Assembly (NCBI RefSeq): GCF_019049255.1
Contig: NZ_JAGMUJ010000072.1
Span: forward strand, 62,001-126,000
Reading direction: 5' to 3'
Origin: Streptomyces sp. AC558_RSS880
Lineage (GTDB): Bacteria; Actinomycetota; Actinomycetes; Streptomycetales; Streptomycetaceae
Length of the DNA stretch: 64,000 nt
The stretch's first letter is position 1. Each line of letters starts with the position of its first letter. This document shows positions 50,251-58,500 of this stretch, one piece after another. Both the position numbers and the translations under genes were made by a program. A model generated the notes under the pieces. The model did no database searches. It was not told the origin of the DNA and saw only the letters and a list, made by a program, of their open reading frames with translations.

Positions 50251-51036
50251 TCAGGGGGTGCTGGGCCACGTACGCGCGGGTCGGCGGGCGTCGAGACCCA
50301 GGTCCCGACCGATGGCCTCGACCAGCAGGGCGCGTTGGGGGACGAGGAAGAAGTGGCCGCCGTCGAAGGCCGTGACGGTCAGGGGGTGACGTGTGGTGCC
50401 CGACCACGTCTCGGCGTCCTGCGCTCCGCACTCGGGATCCCGGGAGCCGAAGAAGACGCTGACCGGACAGTCCAACGGCTCGGCGGAGGACGGCTGGTAC
50501 GTCTCGATCAGCCGGTAGTCGCCGCGGACGTACCCCAGGATGGCGGCACGCAGCTCCGGGTCCGCGAGTACCTCCTGAGGCGTCCCGCCGTAACGCGCCA
50601 GTTCGCCGATCAGCGCGCTGTCGTCCTGGTGGTGGATGTCACCCACCACCGCGTGATGGGGTGACGCCCGGCCGGCGGCCAGCAGCCGGACCGGCGCCTG
50701 AAGGCCCCGGCGCCGCAGCTCCAGAGCGACCTCGTAGGCGACCGCGCTGCCCATGCTGTGGCCGAAGAGGGCACAGGGCCGGTCGAGCAGTGGCTCGAGG
50801 GCGTCGACGACCTGGCGGACCAGGACGTCCATCGAGTCGACCGGACTGTCGGCGAACCGGTCCTCCCTGCCCGGGTACTGCACGGTCACGTGCTCGATCT
50901 CGTCCGGCAGCAGGCGCTGCCAGGGCCGGAACGAGGAGGCCGCGCCGCCCGCGTGCGGGAAGCACACGAGGCGCAGACGCGCTTCGGGCCGAACCACCGG
51001 CCTGCGCAGCCAAGGTCCGAGAACCGACTGATTCAC
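50251..51036 (-). CDS. Type II thioesterase
   Basis: A 261-residue alpha/beta hydrolase of the editing thioesterase family (YbtT/RifR type) that removes wrongly loaded or stalled acyl groups from NRPS carrier proteins. CFPHAGGAASSFRPW (oxyanion region), the nucleophile elbow GHSMGSA, Asp in FFGSRDPEC and His in GGHFFLVP are all intact. A GTG at 51036 is chosen with GGGAGAAATA upstream. Divergent from the P450 gene. Confidence 0.9.
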   Translation of the reverse strand: MNQSVLGPWLRRPVVRPEARLRLVCFPHAGGAASSFRPWQRLLPDEIEHVTVQYPGREDRFADSPVDSMDVLVRQVVDALEPLLDRPCALFGHSMGSAVAYEVALELRRRGLQAPVRLLAAGRASPHHAVVGDIHHQDDSALIGELARYGGTPQEVLADPELRAAILGYVRGDYRLIETYQPSSAEPLDCPVSVFFGSRDPECGAQDAETWSGTTRHPLTVTAFDGGHFFLVPQRALLVEAIGRDLGLDARRPARTWPSTP

Positions 51037-51240
51037 TATTTCTCCCACCGCGAGCCGCAGCTCGTACCGCGAGTTACACAAGGCAGTCGTGCTGCCACCG
51101 CTCCAGTCAGTCCATCATTAATCTCCGGCCTCGTCCAGCCCCGCCTGAAATTCGCCCGAGTAAACGCGTTGCTTTTCTGTAGCAACCGAAGATGACGATG
51201 GCTAGGATACCGATGTCGCCGTACAAAGGATTTGACAGCC

Positions 51241-52467
51241 ATGACTGAAACCGATGCGGCAAGCGCCGCTTCCCACTCCTTTCCGATGGTCCGCGGGTGC
51301 CCGTTCGCCCCGCCGGAGGAGTACGCGGAACTCCGCAGGCGGGGCCCGGTGTCCCGGGTGACCCTTCCCACCGGCCGTCAGGCCTGGATCGTGACGGGCT
51401 ACCAGGAGGTTCGCGCGGTACTGGCCGACCCCCGGGTCAGCGCCGACATCCGCCACCCGAACTTCCCCGCGCTCGTCGACGGCGAGCAGGAGGTGGGCGC
51501 CAGGACGAGGCCGTTCATCAGGATGGATCCGCCCGAGCACACACGGTTCCGGCGGATGCTGCTCGCCGAGATGACCGTCCGCAAGGCGCGCCGCATGCGC
51601 AGGGACATCCAGCGCATCGTCGACGAGCGCATCGACGAACTGCTCGCCGGCGGCCCCCCGGTCGACCTGGTCACCCACTTCGCCCACACCGTGTCCAGCA
51701 CGGTCATGTGCGAGCTCATCGGAGTACGGCGCACCGATCCGTGGTTCCGGCGCCTCACGGGGACCCTGGGCTCCCAGGTCTTCGGTGGCGGCGCCAGCAC
51801 CGCGGAAGGCGCGGCGGAGGGCATCGGCGCCCTGTCCACCGTGGTGGACGGGATCATCGCGGAACGCGAGACGGACCTCGGCGACGACCTGCTCAGCAGG
51901 CTGATAGCCGAGCGGCTGCGCACCGGCGAGGTGAGCCGTGAGGAGCTGATCACGACCATCGCGATCCTCGTCGTGGCCGGCTGGGAAACCACGACGAACC
52001 AGATCGCCCTGAGCGTGCTGGCTCTGCTGGAGAACCCGGACCTGATCGCGGAGCTGCGCGCGGACCACACCAGGTTCCCGGCCGCCGTGGAAGAACTTCT
52101 CCGAGTTCTTTCGGTCGGCGACTCCATCGCCCTGCGTACCGCCACCGAGGACATTCGGTTCGGGGAGCACGTGATTCGCAAGGGCGATGGAGTCATCCCA
52201 CTCTTGGCTTCAGCAAATCATGATGAGAGTGTCTTCGAAGCGCCCGAGAAAATTGATTTCGAGAGGAAAGGAAAACAGCATGTCGCATTCAGCTACGGCA
52301 TTCACCAATGCGTCGGACAGAATATTGCCCGCTTGGAACTGGTGACCGCGATCAGCACCCTCCTGGACCGTATTCCCACGCTCCGCGCGGCGGCTCCCCT
52401 GCACGCGGTCCGGTTCCGGCACGAAGGCATCGCCTTCGGGCCGGAACAGGTACTCGTCACCTGGTGA
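51241..52467 (+). CDS. Cytochrome P450 of the siderophore cluster
   Basis: A 408-residue class I bacterial P450. It has the I-helix oxygen-activation motif VVAGWETTTNQ (about residues 244-256), ExxR in VEELLRVL, and the heme ligand Cys357 in FSYGIHQCVGQNIAR. It needs a ferredoxin not encoded here. Likely oxidises the peptide siderophore. TAGGAT at 51203-51208 is a probable -10. Codons from about 52205 to 52340 are strikingly AT-rich compared with the rest. The stop overlaps the convergent reductase gene by 11 bases. Confidence 0.9.
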   Translation: MTETDAASAASHSFPMVRGCPFAPPEEYAELRRRGPVSRVTLPTGRQAWIVTGYQEVRAVLADPRVSADIRHPNFPALVDGEQEVGARTRPFIRMDPPEHTRFRRMLLAEMTVRKARRMRRDIQRIVDERIDELLAGGPPVDLVTHFAHTVSSTVMCELIGVRRTDPWFRRLTGTLGSQVFGGGASTAEGAAEGIGALSTVVDGIIAERETDLGDDLLSRLIAERLRTGEVSREELITTIAILVVAGWETTTNQIALSVLALLENPDLIAELRADHTRFPAAVEELLRVLSVGDSIALRTATEDIRFGEHVIRKGDGVIPLLASANHDESVFEAPEKIDFERKGKQHVAFSYGIHQCVGQNIARLELVTAISTLLDRIPTLRAAAPLHAVRFRHEGIAFGPEQVLVTW

Positions 52468-54424
52468 CCGTCGGCCGTTCCGCACCGCGCAGCACGCCCA
52501 GGTGCGGAACGGCCGCTCCATGGGGCGACGGCGGGGGCTCGAGGGTCAGTCCCGCCTCCTCCGCGATCCGGTCCAGGGTCACCGTGTGCCAGTGGTACGC
52601 GTCCCGCACCTCCCGCACCATCCGCGTCCCGTCGAAGACGCGCCAGGTCGTCTCCAGCCGCATCAGCTCCTCACCGGCGGGTTCACCGGCCATCCACCAC
52701 TCGTAGCGCAAGCCGCCGAGGGCGGCCTGGCGCAACCGGGTCGCCGGCATCGACACCGGGGTGTACAGCCCCATGAGCTCGACGACGAGCGGCGCGCCCG
52801 GCGCGAGACGGTCGGCCAGGTCCCGCAGCAGCGCACGGCGCCGGTCCGGGTCCAGGTGCCCGAGCATCCCGCAGGCGACCGCGCCGCAGATCCGGTCGGG
52901 CAGGACGAGGTCGTTCGCGGCGTCGGGCAGCACCGTCACCCGCTCCCCGATCCCGGGGTCCTCCGCGAGCCGGCTGGTGAGGATGGCGCGCATACCCGGC
53001 GAGGGCTCGGCCGCGACGATCCGGCAGTCCGGGTAGGCGGCGGCCATCTGACGGGTCACCAGGCCGCTTCCCGCGCCGATGTCCAGCAGCGGACCGGCTG
53101 TCGGGTCGATGCCCGCGAGCGAGGCGACCACCGCGGGGCCGGTCCGGTCCGTGTGCTCCCGGGCCCCGAGGTCGAAGAACTCGGCCGGCTGGGTGTACCC
53201 GGCGCCGGGGGTGTCGCCCTCGGCGCCGGACGGCTCCCGCACGGCCGGTTCGGGTGCCGTGCCCCCCTGGACCGGCCCGCGGCCACGACGCTCCCCCGAA
53301 CCACCGGAGCCGGAAACGGTCAGGTCGGCCACGGCCAGCGGAGTGGGCGCGGGCGGGCGGATCAACTCGGGGGGACCGAGGCGGGCCATCAGGTCCCGCC
53401 AGACGTGGAAGACGGCCAGGTCGTGCTGCGCGGTACGCAGGACGTCCGCGCCCTCCCCGATCGCGTCGCGCAACGCGCTGAGCGCATCGGTCACCGCCGA
53501 CGGCCACAGGTCGGAGAAGATCCCGTCGAAGCTGTGCGGATCCTGCGCCGGGTCACCGACGACGGAATGCGTCGGCAGCCTCAGCCACTCCGCGCCGGGG
53601 CCGGACCGGAAGACGAGCCGGTGCCCGTCGTCGCGCGGCGAGTGCATCCGGGGGTGCCAGAGCACCGGTCCGTGGGTGTCCGCGAGCGTCAGCACCCCGC
53701 CCTCGGTGGCGATGGCCACGCGATGCCAGAAGAGCGCGTGGTTGTCCCGGTCCCCCGGATGGATCTGGTTCTGCACGCGCAGTGTCAAAGGCGCTCCGGC
53801 CAGGGCGCCGTGCAGCGTCCGCACCGGCACCCGTCCGTCGGACGCGGCGAACACCTCGTCCCCGACGGCCGCGACGTCCCCGAGGTGCCACGGGCGCAGG
53901 CCGCCGAGCGCCCTGCCCAGAATGTCGATCAAGGGGGCCAGTACGTGCACCGGGGACGCCGCGTCGACGTACAACACCTTCTGCCGGTCGCGGAGTCGGC
54001 GTGCCGCTTCGAGGAAGACACGCACGGGCTCCACGTGGACGTAATGGGTGTTGACGCGGTACTGCAGCTTCCGTTTCCTGGCGACGCGCAGGGTGTCCGA
54101 CAGCTCGTCCGGATGCAGGGGGTGCTCCTGGAGCACATGCACCCCCCGGTGCAGGAGCGCCTGGCTCAGTTCGGTCCCGGGCCCTCCCATCACGGCTGAC
54201 GGGACGACGACGCAGGCCACGTCGATGTCGTCCGGCAGCTCGTCGATGCCGGTCCAGCAGGGCACGCCGAGCCGCTCGGCGGTCTTCCGGGACTGGCCGC
54301 TCCCCTTGGCGAGGATGCCCGCCAGCGCGAAGTCCGGGTGCTCCCGTACGGCATCGATGTAGAACCGGCCGAAGTTGGTGCCGGCCACCACCGTCCGCAG
54401 CGGCCGGCCGGGAGAGGTGTTCAC
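52457..54424 (-). CDS. Thiazolinyl imine reductase fused to a methyltransferase
   Basis: A 655-residue fusion. Residues 1-365 resemble Irp3/PchG-type Gfo/Idh/MocA reductases that use NADPH to turn a thiazoline into a thiazolidine: TVVAGTNFGRFYIDAV at the start, then VPCWTGIDELP and HVLQEHPLHPDE. A Gly/Ser/Glu linker (about 370-415) leads to a class I methyltransferase (about 420-650) with LLDIGAGSGLVTRQMA and VVELMGLYTPV. It is coupled by ATGA to the saccharopine-dehydrogenase-like gene upstream. The fusion probably couples reduction and methylation of the same ring. Confidence 0.85.
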   Translation of the reverse strand: MNTSPGRPLRTVVAGTNFGRFYIDAVREHPDFALAGILAKGSGQSRKTAERLGVPCWTGIDELPDDIDVACVVVPSAVMGGPGTELSQALLHRGVHVLQEHPLHPDELSDTLRVARKRKLQYRVNTHYVHVEPVRVFLEAARRLRDRQKVLYVDAASPVHVLAPLIDILGRALGGLRPWHLGDVAAVGDEVFAASDGRVPVRTLHGALAGAPLTLRVQNQIHPGDRDNHALFWHRVAIATEGGVLTLADTHGPVLWHPRMHSPRDDGHRLVFRSGPGAEWLRLPTHSVVGDPAQDPHSFDGIFSDLWPSAVTDALSALRDAIGEGADVLRTAQHDLAVFHVWRDLMARLGPPELIRPPAPTPLAVADLTVSGSGGSGERRGRGPVQGGTAPEPAVREPSGAEGDTPGAGYTQPAEFFDLGAREHTDRTGPAVVASLAGIDPTAGPLLDIGAGSGLVTRQMAAAYPDCRIVAAEPSPGMRAILTSRLAEDPGIGERVTVLPDAANDLVLPDRICGAVACGMLGHLDPDRRRALLRDLADRLAPGAPLVVELMGLYTPVSMPATRLRQAALGGLRYEWWMAGEPAGEELMRLETTWRVFDGTRMVREVRDAYHWHTVTLDRIAEEAGLTLEPPPSPHGAAVPHLGVLRGAERPTVTR

Positions 54425-55563
54425 AGCTCACCGTCCTCGAAGTCGTCGCCCGCCTGCTCGCCGGTGTGGCCCTCGCCTTCGTAGACCGAGAAGTCCGCCG
54501 CCCCCGTGCGGGTCAGCTCGTCGATCGCCTCGGCGGGCTCCAGGACGTCCCCCGCGAAGTGCAGACCGGGCGGGACACGGCCGTTCCCGAGGGCGCGGAC
54601 GGTGTGTGCGGCGACGGCCGCCGTCAGCCGGTAGCTGTCGTCCGTGCGCACCACGGCGGTGCGCCGCCGGTCCGGCCCCGACAGGGTGAGCACCAGGCGG
54701 TAGTAGGGCTCGGCACCCGCCAGGTCGATCTCGCCCGCCCGGATGATGCGCCGGACCAGTTCCTCCCGCTGCTCGGGCGTGTCGACGGGCAGGGTCGGGA
54801 GCGCGGTGAACAGGGCGCGCACCTGGCTGCCCGGGAAGACGTTGTACCACTCGGCCTCGGCCAGGCCGGTGGCGCGCGCGCCGCGTTCCATCTCCGCGGT
54901 CAGCAGCGGCTGCAGGGCGACGCGTTGCGGGTAGTGCGGCACCTCGGCGTTCTCGTTCACGCGCAACGCGCGCGGGACACGCCGGCCGTTGCGCCAGGCC
55001 GCCAGCGGATGCCCGTAGGGCTCGCCGCCCGCGCCGCCGACGTCCAGCGAGAGCAGGATGTCGGCGGCCACGGTCGCGGTGGCGCGTTCCAGTCCGCCGG
55101 CGTAGGCGACCAGGCGCGTCGCACGCGTCGCGTCCCGCTCGGCCAGTTCCGTCAGCCGCCGGTGGACCAGGAGGGAGAGGCCGGGCACGGTGCCGGCCGA
55201 CAGCACGGCGGTACGGCCGGCCGGCACCGCCCCGGTGGCGGTGAGCGCCTCGTGCACCGGGTCGTCACCGAGGACGTCGACGTAGTCGGCACCCGCCGCG
55301 AGGGCGGCCCGGGCCACCGTGTCCTTCAGCGCGTAGCTGGGCCCGGCGCAGTTCACGACCACGCGGCAGCCCGCGCAGAACTCGGCGAGCGAGGCGGCGT
55401 CCAGCGCGTCCACCGCGCGGGTCTCCACGTCGGCCCGGTCCGTCTCCACGCGGATCGCCTCGGGCCTGCGGGCGCCCAGACGCAGCGGCCCGTCGCCCGC
55501 TCGCGCCAGGGCGGCGGCGGCGTGGTGCCCCACCGCCCCGGACGCTCCCAGAATGCCGATCAC
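54421..55563 (-). CDS. Saccharopine-dehydrogenase-like oxidoreductase
   Basis: A 380-residue NAD(P)-binding protein of the saccharopine dehydrogenase/trans-acting enoyl reductase type (IGILGASGAVGHHAAAALAR at residues 2-21, VVVNCAGPSYALKDTVARA, GADYVDVLGDDPVH). Starts at a GTG overlapping the NRPS stop (GTGA) and overlaps the next gene, so it belongs to one tightly coupled message. Its role in siderophore assembly is not established; it may reduce an intermediate on the carrier protein or after release. Confidence 0.8.
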   Translation of the reverse strand: MIGILGASGAVGHHAAAALARAGDGPLRLGARRPEAIRVETDRADVETRAVDALDAASLAEFCAGCRVVVNCAGPSYALKDTVARAALAAGADYVDVLGDDPVHEALTATGAVPAGRTAVLSAGTVPGLSLLVHRRLTELAERDATRATRLVAYAGGLERATATVAADILLSLDVGGAGGEPYGHPLAAWRNGRRVPRALRVNENAEVPHYPQRVALQPLLTAEMERGARATGLAEAEWYNVFPGSQVRALFTALPTLPVDTPEQREELVRRIIRAGEIDLAGAEPYYRLVLTLSGPDRRRTAVVRTDDSYRLTAAVAAHTVRALGNGRVPPGLHFAGDVLEPAEAIDELTRTGAADFSVYEGEGHTGEQAGDDFEDGEL

Positions 55564-58500
55564 GCTTCCATCCCTTCGATGATCTCGCGCAGATGCCCGA
55601 AGACGGTCGGCACGTTGTCGCCGGTCATGCAGGTGAAGTGCTCGCCCGGGATCTCGCGGCTCTCCAGGTCGCCGAGGCAGATCTTCGCCCAGTGGTCGGT
55701 GATGGTGTCCGCGCTGCCGGGGAAGGGGTACGCGCCGTTGTGCCGCAGGAAGGTGATGTCGCCCGCGTACGGTTCGGCCCGGTGCCGGCTCAGCGCGTAC
55801 GTGCTCTGCTGGTAGGTGCGCAGCGCGCGCAGCAGGCCCTCGGGCTGGTAGGTGCCCTCCAGGGCGGGAGGCAGCGCCTCGCACATCCTGGTGACGCGGG
55901 CCATGCGCGGCAGCGACTCGAGGTCCGTGAACGCCTCGGCGATGTCCGCGTACTCCCCGTCGAGGTCGGCGAGTGCCCCGTCGACGATCGCGTCGGGCGA
56001 GCGCTCGAGTACGGCGCCGACCGCGGCGCCCACCCGGTCGGAGTCGGCCGGGAACCCGATGTGGGCGTGGTCCATGCCCATCATCAGGGAGAACGAGTAC
56101 TCGGAGAGCAGTTCGTCGTCGATCCGGAAGGTCGGGCTGTGACTGCTGATGACGGTGAGGCTGCGTACCTCCGCACCGGCCTCCGTCAGCCCGCGCGCCA
56201 CCTCGGTGGCGATGACGCCGCCCACGCAGTAGCCGACGACGTCGAAGGACGTGTGTCCGGCGTCGAGCAGGGCACGCACGTAGCGCGCGGCGAGCCGGTC
56301 GATCAGTCCGTTCGGGTCGGCGTTGAGGAACGTGTCCAGCTCCGGGATCTCCAGGCCGACCAGTCCGTTGCGGCCGGCCGTCCGGTTGCGGATCTCGGTG
56401 ATGAGCGGCCGGTAGGGCAGGAGCGTGCCGGTGCCGGCGTGCACCAGGACGGTCACCGGCCGTGACGGGGGCGTCTCGACCAGCGTGACGATCGGGGACA
56501 CCTCGTTCCCCTCGCTCCGCTGGTCCGCCGAGACGTCACGCAGGTAATCGGCCAGTCCGGCGACCGTGGGCCGGCGCAGCAGGTGCCGGAGGACGACCTC
56601 CCACTCCAGGTCCCACTCGCCGTCCAGGCCGTCGAGTCCGTCCCTGAGCCTGCCGACGATGCGTGCCACGAGCAGGGAGTCCCCGCCGAGGTCGAACAGG
56701 TCGTCGTCACGGCCGACCTCGTCCAGCTCCAGCAGTTCGGCCCACAGGGCCGCGATGGCCTGTTCCAGCTCGTCCCGGGGCCGGCTCGATGCGGGCGCGT
56801 CGGCCTGCCGGTCGGTCTGCGCGGCCCAGGTCTCGAGCTTGGCGCGGTCCAGCTTGCCGTTCGCGGTCTTCGGCAACCGATCGAGTATCTGCCACCGGGT
56901 CGGCACCGAGTACTCGGGCAGCAGTTCCGCGCAGCCGCTGCTCAGCTCCGTCACCGCGACCGGTGCCCGTGTCGGCTTGGGCTGCACGAAGTACAGCCGC
57001 CGGCCGTAGGTGGCGGCCTCCTCCGGTCCGGCGGGGAACTCGGCGGCGATACGGCTGTCTTGCGCACCGAGCAGCGCGGCCCACTGTCCGGCGGTCAGGA
57101 AGGACTGCTCGTTCGCCGCGCGGACGTCGGCGAACGGTCCCGCGTGCTCGGGGAGGAACTCGGTGGAGATCCGCAGGGCGTGGTCGTCGTCGCCGGCGTT
57201 CTGCAGCAGGACGAGCCAGCCGCCCGCCGCGACCAGTGAGTTCAGCCGGGCGAGGGCCGCCTCGGCGTCCGGGACGTTGTCGAGCACCCCGACGCAGATC
57301 AGCACGTCCACGGAGTGGGGCAGGAAGCCCTGCTCGCGGGGGTCCTCCGCCGGGTCGAAGGAGGCGCACCGGACCCGCGGGTCGTCCGCGAAGCGCTGTT
57401 CGACCCGGGAGCGGTGCCGGGAGGACGGATCGGTGGCCAGGTAGTCGAAGGTGGTGTCTCCCAGGGCGGGCACGAGCTCGGTCACGGCGCCGCCGCCGCG
57501 CAGGCCGACCTCCATCACGCGCAGGGGGGTGCCCTCCGGGTGGTTGCGGGCCATCTCCGTGACGCCGGCCACGAGCACCCGGTGCAGGGCGTGGGCCGCG
57601 GGGTTGCTCCTGTAGGCGGCGTCGAGCGCGTCGGCCGAGGCGCCGGAGAACGGCAGGTCCACCGGGTCGGCCCGGCCGGTGAGCAGGGACGGCAGGACGC
57701 GCGCGCAGTTGCGGACCATGGCGAACAGCTCGGGGCTCCACTCCGCCTCCCGTTCGCGTGCGGCCGCGTCCTCCCACGCCTGCTCGGTGGCGCCGGGGGC
57801 GGGGACGGACAGGTCCCGGTAACCGCCGGCGTCCTCCTTGAGCCTGCCCGCCGCCACCAGACCGCGCAGCCAGCGGCGGACCAGGCGGTGGTGCGCCGGG
57901 GCGACCTCCAGTGCCTCGCAGATCCGGTCGGCCGTCAGGGGCTCTTCCGGTCCGGCGAACGCGGGGGCGAGCGTCTCGCACATGGCGGACAGCGCGGCGG
58001 CGTTCAGTGCCGTGCGGAAGGCCGTGAGCGCGGGCAGGTCGACACCCTCGGCCGCGTCCCGCACGGCCCGCTCGAAGGCGTCCCGGAGCGAGGCCGGCAC
58101 CGGCAGCGGTTCGCTGAGGTGGGCGGGCTCGACGAAGGCGGCGAGCGTACGGGGGGTCGTCTGGCCGGCGTCGCCGCGACCGCCCGCCACGACGACGGCC
58201 GCCGCGCCGACGGAGGGGAGGGATTCGACAGCCGCCTGGATCTCACCGAGCTCGATCCGGTAGCCGCGGATCTTCACCTGGGTGTCCGCCCGGCCCTGGA
58301 ACTCGATGACGCCGTCCGGGTGGTAGCGCCCGAGGTCGCCGGTGCGGTACAGCCGCTCGCCGGTGACCGGGTGCTGGACGAACGCCGCCGCGGTGCGCTC
58401 CGCGTCGCCGAAGTATCCCTGGGCCAGGCCGATCCCACCGATGTACAGGTCGCCGGTGACCAGGTCCGGGCGGGGCCGCAGGGCGGAGTCGAGGACGTGG

